A stretch of DNA of 53,154 nucleotides, taken from assembly GCF_009870755.1 (NCBI RefSeq), contig NZ_WLZU01000012.1:1-53154 (forward strand), given 5' to 3'. The notes beneath the pieces are model-generated. The model was not told the DNA's origin. It searched no databases and saw nothing but the letters and a program-made list of their open reading frames with translations. Origin of the DNA: Streptococcus halichoeri. Lineage in GTDB: Bacteria; Bacillota; Bacilli; Lactobacillales; Streptococcaceae. A program made the translations under genes and the position numbers. This document shows positions 17,723-25,690 of this stretch, piece after piece. Each line of letters starts with the position of its first letter. The stretch's first letter is position 1.

Positions 17723-19228
17723 TTACATGATAAAGACAGCTATGGCTAAGAGTGCCGTTAAAACCAAAAGATAGGCTAAGGCATATTTCCAAATAGCTTT
17801 TAGCCAAGACCCGTAACCAACATGGACTGCTTGTGTACAGGTCATCACGATAATCGATGTGGGCGCAAGCAATTTCACAAAACCTAGCGCAAAATTATAA
17901 ATCACAACCATGGTGGCTTCTGAAACCCCGGCAAAAAGGCCAAGCGGTGCCATAATTGAAATAGTCGCTGCAGCTAAGCCTGTTGAGCTTGGAATAAAGG
18001 TCGCTAGGATAATATAGACAAGAAAGCACACAAGGACAAAGACTAGGGGTGGTAAAGACCCTAAGGTTTTTTCGGTCGCATTGAGCACAGTGGCGGTGAT
18101 GCTACCATTGGTCATGAGCACTTGAATTCCTCTAGCCAAGGGGACAATAAAGGCTGTAGAAACCAAGGCGGCTGCTCCTTTGATAAAGATAGTGATGGTT
18201 TTATCAATAGAATAACCCATGATGAAACCGGTCAATATGGTCATCACTATTAATAAGCCATTAATTTCATTAAAGTACCACTTTCCAAATGGAACCAAGT
18301 TCGATCCAAGCACTGTACTTAGTAAGCTATTATGGTTAGCCCATTTAGTAATGCTCTCAAAGAAAGTCCAATGGGGATTGAGCGAGGTCCAAGGCACCAA
18401 GGACAAAATCATAATCACAAAGGTCAAAATAAAAATCGTAAAAACCTTTTTTTGTTTGCTATCTAGCTGCTTATCTTGGTTATCAAGGGCTGTAAATTCC
18501 TCTAGGTCTTTTTGATGTCTGAAATATTGAACAGACTTTTGTGGATGTGCTTTGACTTGTTTAGCATAAAGGCAAATCATAGCCGAGCAAGCTGATAATA
18601 AGATAATGAAGGTAAAGGCCCGAAAAAGGATACCCTCACCTGGACTAATACCGGCAATTCCTGAGGCAATCCCAGTGGAGAACGGGTTGACAATGGAAGC
18701 GGCACAACCGGCCTGGGTCCCAAAAATGACAATCATTAAAGCGACAATGGTGTCTAGACCTAGCGATAGAATAATCGGCAAAAACATCAAGAGGTAAACA
18801 AAGCCTTCTTCGTAGGCGCCTTGTACGGTTCCAAAAATCCCCATCAAAAAGGTCAAGACGGTAATTAAGGTATAGTAATTACTCTGGTACTTTTTGGCGA
18901 TATTTTTAAGGGCAATTGTAATGGCTCCTGTGGCATCCATCATCTCCAAAAAACTTCCAAAGAGCATGACATTTAAGGAAATCGTGATGGCTCCAGAAAC
19001 CTTATCATTACCAATCATCCCAATAATCGGCGCCATGATCACATCCCACAAACCCTGACGGTTGGCTGCGATTTGGTGATACGAATTGGCAATGGCCTTG
19101 CCAGATTGGTCATAGGTGTACTTGCCACCTGGTATGATCCATGTCAACAGGGCAACAAAGAGTAATACAAAGAAAATGATGACGTAAGTATTGGGCGACT
19201 TAAATTTTTTCTTTTCTTGCACTTCCAT
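17723..19228 (-). CDS. YfcC-family membrane transporter
   Basis: 501-residue integral membrane protein with roughly 11-13 hydrophobic segments and the N-terminal TWIIPGGKYTY typical of YfcC/ion-transporter superfamily proteins. Members occur in arginine deiminase clusters of streptococci as putative arginine/ornithine exchangers. Here it probably imports the guanidino substrate or exchanges it for the amine product. A GAGGTGG site precedes the ATG. It is flanked closely by the transcarbamylase-like gene (43 bp) and the amidinohydrolase-like gene (12 bp). Confidence 0.85.
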   Translation of the reverse strand: MEVQEKKKFKSPNTYVIIFFVLLFVALLTWIIPGGKYTYDQSGKAIANSYHQIAANRQGLWDVIMAPIIGMIGNDKVSGAITISLNVMLFGSFLEMMDATGAITIALKNIAKKYQSNYYTLITVLTFLMGIFGTVQGAYEEGFVYLLMFLPIILSLGLDTIVALMIVIFGTQAGCAASIVNPFSTGIASGIAGISPGEGILFRAFTFIILLSACSAMICLYAKQVKAHPQKSVQYFRHQKDLEEFTALDNQDKQLDSKQKKVFTIFILTFVIMILSLVPWTSLNPHWTFFESITKWANHNSLLSTVLGSNLVPFGKWYFNEINGLLIVMTILTGFIMGYSIDKTITIFIKGAAALVSTAFIVPLARGIQVLMTNGSITATVLNATEKTLGSLPPLVFVLVCFLVYIILATFIPSSTGLAAATISIMAPLGLFAGVSEATMVVIYNFALGFVKLLAPTSIIVMTCTQAVHVGYGSWLKAIWKYALAYLLVLTALLAIAVFIM

Positions 19229-19271
19229 ATATTTTCCACCTCAGTCGGTATCTCATTCCCATTAATCAAGC

Positions 19272-20210
19272 CTAGTTGGCTACAGCCGCCAAGATGGCCT
19301 TGATTGAATGCATGCGATTTTCGCCCTCATCAAAAATCACTGATTGCGCACATTCCATGACCTCATCGGTCACTTCTTCTCCTCTATGAGCCGGTAAACA
19401 GTGCATAAAGATGGCATCAGGCTTGGCCTTTTTCATAGCATCCATAGTAATTTGGTAGGGTTTAAAGATCTTTTTGAGAAAAGCAATCTCTTCATCACTT
19501 TGCCCCATGCTATATTGCGACATACCATAGACAATATCTGCACCGTGCAAAGCGGCATCAAAATCTTGGGTAAATTCAATGGTTGCTCCGCTTTCTTTGG
19601 CGCGTCTTTTGGTTTCTGCTAGGATGGTCTGGTCCGGTTCGATACCTTCTGGGCAAGCAATTGACAGGTCCATTCCCAGGGTGGCACAAAACAGCATGGT
19701 TGTATAGGCAACATTGTACAGATTGCCGGAATAACACATTTTAAGCCCCTGGTAGTGCCCTTTCTTTTCTTTGATCGTCATTAAGTCTGCAATGCCTTGG
19801 GTTGGGTGTTCCAAGGCTGTTAAGCCATTGATAACAGGGTTTTGCATCCACGCAGCGCATTCTTCAACGATTTCATGTCCGAAGGTGCGGATAAAGAGAC
19901 CGTCAAAATAGCGGTCTAAGATACGCGCAGTATCTTTTAAAGGTTCACCACGGGTCATCTGCATTTCGTCTGGCCGAAGATAAACAACTTTGACCCCTAA
20001 ATCAGCTGCAGCCCGTTCAAAGGCATTGCGGGTGCGGGTGCTGTTCTTTTCAAATAAGGCTGCCCAGACTTGGCCCTTCAAATATTCATGCGGTTCTTTC
20101 ATCGTCCATTTTCTCTTGAAATCCAAGCCTAGGTCCGTGATAAATTCAATTTCTTCACGGGTCATATCCTTGAAGGCTAAATAATCTTTTCCTTTAAAAC
20201 GATTTCTCAT
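19272..20210 (-). CDS. Ornithine-carbamoyltransferase-like transcarbamylase, altered substrate site
   Basis: 312-residue transcarbamylase. The carbamoyl-phosphate site is intact: FEKNSTRTR (53-61), IRTF, HPTQ (135-138) and HCLPAHRG (C271). The second-substrate site differs from ornithine transcarbamylase: the usual N-N-V reads Y-N-V (Y165) and the D-x-x-x-S-M-G loop reads M-S-Q-Y-S-M-G (M230-G236), so the Asp that holds the ornithine amino group is absent. The physiological direction is probably phosphorolysis of a ureido compound to carbamoyl phosphate. AAGGAG eight bases upstream fixes the ATG at 20210. No carbamate kinase lies nearby, so one must act from elsewhere. Confidence 0.85.
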   Translation of the reverse strand: MRNRFKGKDYLAFKDMTREEIEFITDLGLDFKRKWTMKEPHEYLKGQVWAALFEKNSTRTRNAFERAAADLGVKVVYLRPDEMQMTRGEPLKDTARILDRYFDGLFIRTFGHEIVEECAAWMQNPVINGLTALEHPTQGIADLMTIKEKKGHYQGLKMCYSGNLYNVAYTTMLFCATLGMDLSIACPEGIEPDQTILAETKRRAKESGATIEFTQDFDAALHGADIVYGMSQYSMGQSDEEIAFLKKIFKPYQITMDAMKKAKPDAIFMHCLPAHRGEEVTDEVMECAQSVIFDEGENRMHSIKAILAAVAN

Positions 20211-20233
20211 CTGCGGATCTCCTTTTTTTATGA

Positions 20234-20247
20234 TGGCTTTATTATAG
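20234..20247 (-). promoter_or_regulatory. Promoter of the transcarbamylase operon
   Basis: TATAAT on the minus strand (within 20234-20247), with TTCCCT about 18 bases further upstream as a poor -35. A weak -35 would fit an activator-dependent promoter served by the divergent PucR regulator. Confidence 0.45.
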
Positions 20248-20289
20248 CTTAGGCAACCAGAGAAAGGGAATTGTGTTATCATATAAAAG

Positions 20290-20301
20290 TAAAGCGCTTT
20301 A
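20290..20301. promoter_or_regulatory. cre-like palindrome in the divergent region
   Basis: TAAAGCGCTTTA is a perfect palindrome with the core of the CcpA operator (AAAGCGCTTT), but lacks the outer TG/CA. It lies between the two divergent genes, 29 bases before the pucR-like start, suggesting carbon catabolite control. Confidence 0.5.
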
Positions 20302-20329
20302 ATCATCAGTTCATACAAAGGAGACACAC

Positions 20330-21982
20330 ATGAGTACAAAGATCAGAGTTGCTTCTCTTTTAGCCTTGCCCATTTTTCAGCAAGCCACTCATTTTACCAC
20401 GCCAGAAGGGCTCGAAAATGAGTTGCAATCAGTTAATATTATGGATGTCTCAGACATTGACAATTGGCTAATGGGGGCAGAGCTCTTAATCATTGGTAAA
20501 TTTATGACCAGTCATTTCACCAAAACCTTCATCGAATCTTTAAAGCACCACCGCGTTGGGGCCATTGTTTCTAAAAAGAAATACCGACCTTATCTATCTG
20601 ATGACAAGATTGATCTTCTTCGCTATTATCAGATCCCGCTGTTTTTGATTGATAACCATCATTCCTGGAGTGATGTCATTATTGCCTTTCAGGAGGCTGA
20701 AATTGCTCATAGCACCAAAAGTTTGATTGAATCCGAGCACTTTATTAAGCAGGTCATTCATTATTTTTCGGATACCCATAGTATTAACAACCTCTGTCAG
20801 ATTGTTTATGAGACCACTAATTTATCAACAGCCATCTTAAGCAAGCAAATGGCATTGATTGATGCTAGTGATGACTGGTCGTGGGAAGCTTATTTTGAGC
20901 AGTTCAGTCCTGACAATATCGGGCGCTTCTCACCCATTGGTGTTGACCTAAACCAACAGACTATTGAGGGTTTTTGTTATCGCAGTCTCTTTCTTACCAA
21001 GCTCAATTGCCACCTCTTTTTTCTCCCTTGTTACCAGCAAAATCATTTACAGTTTTACCTGGTGCTACGGACAGATGCTAAGACAGAGTGGCTGGAGGCG
21101 ACTGTATTGTCAAAGTTAGCAAATATTCAATCCATCTATCTATTAAAAGCTGTTTTAGAGACGGAATTTCAAAAGAATACTAACTATTTTAAAAACATCA
21201 TCTTTGATGACATGCTTAAAATGACCAAACCTAATCTGAATAGTTTAAGCAAATATAGCTTGAGCCTTGGCAAAAATATACAGCAGGACTTACAGATCCT
21301 TCTGGTGTCAGATTTGTTAGAAAACTCTGATGTGCTAGCCTTTGAAACCCTTTTTAATGACTTGGTTAACTACCTTCAGGCCTCCTCTTTAGCCACTCAT
21401 AATCTGCATTTCTTCTCCCGCAATCAGCAGCTGATTGTCCTATTTGGCCCAGATGCTGATCTCCTTTCTCACCTAGATGAGTGGACACGCTTGATGCGAA
21501 CTTTCCTTGGTCACCACCATTTTTATCTGGGCATTAGCTCAGTCAAGCCTTATTGGCAATTACGGCGGGCCTTAGACGAAGCCAAGCAGGCCATTCGCTT
21601 TTCCAAATCTAACCAACAATCACATCATCTTCAGTTTTACCAGGATATTGGCATTTTAAAACTGTTGACGGATGATTATGGGGCAGTCAACCATCTCTTT
21701 GTAGCTGAATTATTCGAGCAGTTCCTCCACCCCCTCCTCCAATATGACCAAAAAAATCATACCCAGCTCTATCCTACTGTAACAGTCTTTTTTGATAATC
21801 ATTTTTCCTACACTAAGACCAGTCAAAAACTTTATATCCATGTAAATACCTTGCGAGCTCGCCTAGCCAAAGTCGAATCTATTTTGGCCATTAGTCTCAA
21901 AAACACTGATCAATTGATGAATTTACACCTGGCGCTGCGCCTTTATCAACACCAACTCCTCCATACCACAAGTCAAAACTAA
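20330..21982 (+). CDS. PucR-family transcriptional regulator
   Basis: 550-residue DNA-binding regulator. The N-terminal PucR-like ligand domain covers about residues 8-125, a middle GGDEF-like region follows, and the C-terminus is the PucR helix-turn-helix (FFDNHFSYTKTSQKLYIHVN around residue 490). PucR of Bacillus controls purine/allantoin catabolism; relatives control amino-acid or nitrogen-compound use. It is divergent from the transcarbamylase operon with 119 bp between starts, so it is very likely its regulator. AAAGGAG eight bases before the ATG sets the start. Confidence 0.88.
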   Translation: MSTKIRVASLLALPIFQQATHFTTPEGLENELQSVNIMDVSDIDNWLMGAELLIIGKFMTSHFTKTFIESLKHHRVGAIVSKKKYRPYLSDDKIDLLRYYQIPLFLIDNHHSWSDVIIAFQEAEIAHSTKSLIESEHFIKQVIHYFSDTHSINNLCQIVYETTNLSTAILSKQMALIDASDDWSWEAYFEQFSPDNIGRFSPIGVDLNQQTIEGFCYRSLFLTKLNCHLFFLPCYQQNHLQFYLVLRTDAKTEWLEATVLSKLANIQSIYLLKAVLETEFQKNTNYFKNIIFDDMLKMTKPNLNSLSKYSLSLGKNIQQDLQILLVSDLLENSDVLAFETLFNDLVNYLQASSLATHNLHFFSRNQQLIVLFGPDADLLSHLDEWTRLMRTFLGHHHFYLGISSVKPYWQLRRALDEAKQAIRFSKSNQQSHHLQFYQDIGILKLLTDDYGAVNHLFVAELFEQFLHPLLQYDQKNHTQLYPTVTVFFDNHFSYTKTSQKLYIHVNTLRARLAKVESILAISLKNTDQLMNLHLALRLYQHQLLHTTSQN

Positions 21983-22338
21983 GCTAGCGAGCAAAAGAGC
22001 ACCCCATCAACATGGCAGCAAGCTCCCCAAACACAAAAAAAGCTAAACCACACTGAAAAACTCCTCTTTAACGTTTTAGTGAACCTTGTCGTGTCACTAT
22101 TACTTGTCAGTGAAAAAGGAGTTTAATTGGGTTTAGCTTTTTATAGTGATGCTTTGGCTGCCAATGCTAGCTGGTCATTACGCGAATAACTAGCAGACTA
22201 AGCACTAGCTAGAGCTAGCTGTTAGCTTTGTAGAGCTGGTAAAGTTTTATAAGGTCTAAAAGCTCTGCCTAGCAAGTCCAGACTAAGCTAATGCTACTAG
22301 CAGCTGCACTTTTTCTAGCTTGTACTCAGTTAAAGGCA
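21983..22338. other. Convergent intergenic region with a large nested hairpin
   Basis: No gene seen between the pucR-like gene and the decarboxylase. The main content is the inverted-repeat element at 22036-22142; the rest (22143-22338) is rich in AGCT-type short repeats such as CTAGCTAG-like words with no coding signal. Confidence 0.6.
22036..22142. terminator. 107-bp nested inverted repeat, probable bidirectional terminator
   Basis: Outer arms AAAAAGCTAAACC and GGTTTAGCTTTTT (13 bp), second arms AAACTCCT and AGGAGTTT, and an inner TAGTGA/TCACTA hairpin are nested in order. A and T runs at the two ends let it terminate both convergent genes. It is larger than needed for a terminator. Confidence 0.6.
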
Positions 22339-23982
22339 TTATTGGTTCGCCTGAGCAAACATTTCTGCCATGGCTATTAATTTTTCTGGCGAATCGTTAC
22401 GGTCCATATGCACTTCAATGAAATGCATATGGGCTGGGTCGGCTGTTACCTGATCCATCACAGTTTGAAGCTCTCGGCTAGTGGTCACATCATAGGTGAT
22501 AACGTGCCCTTTATCTCCAAATGCTTTTGGCAAGGCTTTGTAGTCCCACATGAAAATATCGTTATAAGGGGCTTGCATGCCATGAATTAGGCGCTCCACA
22601 GTGTAGCCATCATTATTAATCATAAAAATAATAGGATTGAGCTTTAGACGGATCATTGTCGCCATTTCTTGAACAGTTAGCTGTAGTGAACCATCGCCAA
22701 TCAGCAATATATTGCGGCGCTTTGGATCAGCCACCTGGGTCCCAAGAAGCGATGGTAAGGTATAGCCAATAGAGCCCCATAAGGGTTGCCCGACAAAGCG
22801 ACTGCCTTTTGGTAAGCGCAGATCATAGGCACCAAAAAAGGAAGTCCCCTGCTCGGCCAAGAGCACATCGCCTGCTTGGAGGAAGTTTTGCATGAGCTTA
22901 AAATAGTCTTTTTGTGTCAAGGGTTGATCACTAAGTTCTACGATTGGACTTGCTGCCGGTTTGATTGCTGGAAAGGCGGCTTGGTTTTCATAATCAATCG
23001 TCAAAAGACCATCCATCAAATCGACCAAGCTAACATCATGCGAGACCAAATCTCCGGCTTTAAAGTCTCTTTGATTGATTAAAATAAGGTCATTTAAATC
23101 AAACTGATAGGAAAAGCCCGTAGTAGCTGAGTCGGTTAATTTGGCTCCTATGTTAAGGATACAATCAGAACCATCCACATAGTTGCGAATGCTATCTTCA
23201 GCAACTCGCCCATCATAAATTCCTATATAGTAGGGATTTTCCTCATTGAATGCTGATTTCCCTAAAGAGAGCTGAGCAAGAGGAATTTTTGTTTTATTAA
23301 CAAAGGCTTCGAGTTGCTCCTGTAGCTGGTAGGCAGTAATTTCATGGCCAGCTATAATAACTGGACGCTTAGCTGTAGCTAAAGCTTGTTGAATCGCGTC
23401 AAGATAAGCAGTCACAGGCTGGCTTTGATGTTGATAAGCTACTGGTGCTCTTTTAATTTCAATCGTGCTCATCGCTACATCAATCGGTAAATGAATATGC
23501 ACCGGCCGGCGTTCTCTAAGGGCGGTATTAATGACTCTGGGAATTTCGTCTTGGGCATTGTCAGTGGTGATATAGGCAGTGGTTGCCGTAATGTGCTCAT
23601 AAATCTTTTGGTAATTATCAAAATGACCTTCGCCAAGAGAATGGTGAACATAGCGCTTTTGCGCTTCTGCTTGCCGTGTAGGCGCACCTGTAATTTCCAC
23701 AACAGGTACTCGCTCAGCATAGCTTCCTGCAATACCATTAACCGCACTTAGTTCCCCAACACCAAAGGTAGTAACCATAGCTGCCAGGCCATGCAAACGG
23801 GCATAACCATCAGCTGCGTAACTGGCATTGAGTTCGTTGGTATTACCGACCCACTCTATCTGTTTATCTGCGATGATGTCATCTAAGAAGGCTAGGTTAA
23901 AATCCCCAGGGACCCCAAAAATACGCTCAAGGCCATTGACCCGTAAACAATCAAGCAAATACTGTCCGACACGTTTTTTCAT
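22339..23982 (-). CDS. ThDP-dependent 2-oxoacid decarboxylase (KdcA/indolepyruvate decarboxylase type)
   Basis: Non-oxidative decarboxylation of a branched-chain or aromatic 2-oxoacid (or pyruvate) to an aldehyde. The 547 residues from the chosen ATG equal the length of lactococcal KdcA. It has the N-terminal FGVPGDFNLAFLD, the cofactor-activating Glu in WVGNTNELNASYAADG, the HH pair in YVHHSLG and the ThDP/Mg motif GDGSLQLTVQEM ending NNDGYT. The ATG at 23982 has AAGGAG seven bases upstream; the longer frame does not. It is divergent from a MarR regulator whose likely operator covers its -35. Substrate preference cannot be read from sequence. Confidence 0.9.
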   Translation of the reverse strand: MKKRVGQYLLDCLRVNGLERIFGVPGDFNLAFLDDIIADKQIEWVGNTNELNASYAADGYARLHGLAAMVTTFGVGELSAVNGIAGSYAERVPVVEITGAPTRQAEAQKRYVHHSLGEGHFDNYQKIYEHITATTAYITTDNAQDEIPRVINTALRERRPVHIHLPIDVAMSTIEIKRAPVAYQHQSQPVTAYLDAIQQALATAKRPVIIAGHEITAYQLQEQLEAFVNKTKIPLAQLSLGKSAFNEENPYYIGIYDGRVAEDSIRNYVDGSDCILNIGAKLTDSATTGFSYQFDLNDLILINQRDFKAGDLVSHDVSLVDLMDGLLTIDYENQAAFPAIKPAASPIVELSDQPLTQKDYFKLMQNFLQAGDVLLAEQGTSFFGAYDLRLPKGSRFVGQPLWGSIGYTLPSLLGTQVADPKRRNILLIGDGSLQLTVQEMATMIRLKLNPIIFMINNDGYTVERLIHGMQAPYNDIFMWDYKALPKAFGDKGHVITYDVTTSRELQTVMDQVTADPAHMHFIEVHMDRNDSPEKLIAMAEMFAQANQ

Positions 23983-24018
23983 CTTATCACTCCTTTTTCT
24001 TACTATAGTACTTATCAT

Positions 24019-24052
24019 AAACCTCTTGGAAAAATAAGTCAATATTATTGAC
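24019..24052 (-). promoter_or_regulatory. Decarboxylase promoter with MarR-type operator
   Basis: On the minus strand TTGACT, a 17-base spacer and TATGAT form a good promoter. GTCAATATTATTGAC (24038-24052) is a perfect 7-1-7 palindrome overlapping the -35, the usual size for a MarR dimer site. Confidence 0.65.
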
Positions 24053-24126
24053 CTTTTTAGCTGAGCAATTCTCACCGATAATATAATTTAGTATAATAAG
24101 AAAAGGAAAATGAAGGAGAGACATTT

Positions 24127-24570
24127 ATGGCCCACGATGATTACGAACACATGCTATTTTATTTTGCTTACCAAACCTTTATCAAAACCGCTGATGATTT
24201 GATCAAGCAGCACCAACTCAATCGGCAGCATCACCGTTTTTTATTTTTTATCTGTCAAAAACCAGGTAGCACCGTGAGTGAATTGCTAACTATTCTTGAA
24301 ATTTCCAAGCAAGGTTCCCACAAAACCTTAAAAACCCTTAAAGAAAAACAGTTGATTTATGAAGAAAGCGCCGACTTTGATCGCCGTCATAAGCAACTCT
24401 TTCCCACTGATAAAGGCTTGGAGCTGATTGCTATTTTAAATCAAGCGCAAAAAGCACTACTAAAAAACGCCATCCAGAAAGAAGGCGATAAGTGGACAGC
24501 AGTAATGGAAGAGCTAGCGCGGCCGCGAGCTGGTTACTACCTGGCTGAAGCACTAAAAAAAGACCGGTGA
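24127..24570 (+). CDS. MarR-family transcriptional regulator
   Basis: 147-residue winged-helix protein. The recognition region (about residues 50-95) reads VSELLTILEISKQGSHKTLKTLKEK followed in spirit by the wing DFDRRHKQLFPTDKG, as in MarR proteins; the flanking helices would form the dimer interface. It is divergent from the decarboxylase, and the shared region carries a palindrome, so it likely represses that gene and itself. GAAGGAG sits eight bases before the ATG. Confidence 0.85.
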   Translation: MAHDDYEHMLFYFAYQTFIKTADDLIKQHQLNRQHHRFLFFICQKPGSTVSELLTILEISKQGSHKTLKTLKEKQLIYEESADFDRRHKQLFPTDKGLELIAILNQAQKALLKNAIQKEGDKWTAVMEELARPRAGYYLAEALKKDR

Positions 24571-25081
24571 ATTTAGCTGTTGGGGCAAAGCCCTGATACT
24601 ATAATCGGTCTTGCCGTTAAGTACCAGTCAAAAGCTTACTGGGCAAAGAGCAGCGACAAACCCTGATGATACAAACAGTCTTGCCGTGAAATGGTAGCAT
24701 CTCATCTGTGGGCTGGCTTAGCTGAGTTGACAAAAAATAAGGTGTTGTTTTTGCATGCACTTTTATAATTTACCAGGCTTTAAATATAAGGCAACCATCT
24801 ATCATTGCCACATATCTTGAAGGTGTTTTGTATCTTAACGCTGAATATACTTGACAAATGGTAGAAAAAGAGCACCTTTTTTGCTTTGCTAGCTGCTTGA
24901 GGGCGAGGGCCTTTTAGCCCTACGAAGAAGTCAGTTTTTGGGACTTAGGTCGTAAGAAAGCTTCGCTGGTCACACTCTAATGATGATTTCTAGCTCAAAA
25001 AAGGGTCGTAAAGCAAACTGACCCACCCTTGGCTTGGGCTTTTTTGGGCTCAAGCACATTTGGCAAAGGTTGACAATGCAC
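24571..25081. other. Long non-coding stretch with a degenerate direct repeat
   Basis: No credible gene in about 510 bp. Two diverged copies of a roughly 35-bp sequence (CCCTGATACTATAA..GTCTTGCCGT at 24590-24622 and CCCTGATGATACAA..GTCTTGCCGT at 24660-24692) lie 70 bp apart. AAGGTG/CACCTT arms around 24819-24880 end in six T on the plus strand and might terminate the marR transcript. The remainder shows no pattern I can name. Confidence 0.45.
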
Positions 25082-25111
25082 AAAAAAACCAAAAGTCTCG
25101 AGCACTCTTGG
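25082..25111 (-). terminator. rpmH terminator
   Basis: CCAAGAGT/ACTTTTGG stem on the minus strand (one wobble pair) with a CTCGAG-centred loop and seven T after it, 27 bases past the rpmH stop. Confidence 0.75.
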
Positions 25112-25137
25112 CTTTGTTAGGTTCTTTTTTCTTATCA

Positions 25138-25272
25138 TTAAGCTGATAAGACTTTACGTCCTTTGCGGCGACGGCTAGCAAGTACGCGACGGCCGTTTTT
25201 AGTTGACATACGATGACGGAATCCGTGCTTACGTTGACGACGGATCTTACTTGGTTGATAAGTACGTTTCAC
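25138..25272 (-). CDS. rpmH: 50S ribosomal protein L34
   Basis: 44-residue, very basic ribosomal protein. The sequence begins [18 protein letters not shown] and ends GRKVLSA, matching L34 end to end. The start is GTG with AGGAGG eight bases upstream. A TTGACA-type promoter lies upstream (25368-25373 for the -35). In related streptococci rpmH directly follows jag; here a manganese transporter gene on the opposite strand separates them, so rpmH has its own promoter and terminator. Confidence 0.97.
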
Positions 25273-25350
25273 AGTGAATACCTCCTCATAGATTTTGTAT
25301 TCGTTTAGCCGGCTATTGTGATCAGTTACTAAACATACTATATTAGTCTA

Positions 25351-25373
25351 TACTATATCCTAGGCCTTGTCAA
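25351..25373 (-). promoter_or_regulatory. Promoter of rpmH
   Basis: TTGACA on the minus strand, then about 15-17 bases to TATAGA or TAGACT. The perfect -35 and strong ribosome-binding site suit a ribosomal protein gene. Confidence 0.55.
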
Positions 25374-25627
25374 GAATTATTTCATATCTGCAAGGGATAA
25401 ATCCCCTCTTCCAAAAAGCATTTTTTCTGACTAGTGATATAAAACCACTTCCTGCTTACTAGCAGCATTTTTTCTAAGAGAGGGACTGAGCCTTGTTGAC
25501 TAGACCCTTGAGAGCGAGATCTCACCTTTTGTTGGCAGTTCCTGGGCTTTTGGTTACCCTTTTGGATAAGGGATAAATGGCCACTTCCTATAAAAGCGAG
25601 GCAGAAAAAGCCGCTTAGCTCATTTTG

Positions 25628-25657
25628 TGGTATAATGAATTATTAAGTAAACTTAAT
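25628..25657 (+). promoter_or_regulatory. mntH extended -10 promoter with DtxR-family-like operator
   Basis: TGGTATAAT (TATAAT at 25631-25636) is followed six bases later by the perfect palindrome ATTAAGTAAACTTAAT (25642-25657). The AT-rich ATTAAG/CTTAAT half-sites resemble operators of the streptococcal manganese regulators MtsR/ScaR/SloR. The site covers the expected transcription start, fitting repression by manganese. Confidence 0.6.
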
Positions 25658-25690
25658 ATTTAATTAAACACCACTTAGCGGAGAAATCAT

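Larger units (their letters stand above)
25273..25690. other. Divergent intergenic region between rpmH and mntH
   Basis: Holds the rpmH promoter on one side and the mntH promoter/operator on the other. Between them the 12-mer AGCATTTTTTCT occurs twice (about 25417 and 25466), and short CCACTTCCT words also repeat. No gene is seen. Confidence 0.5.
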
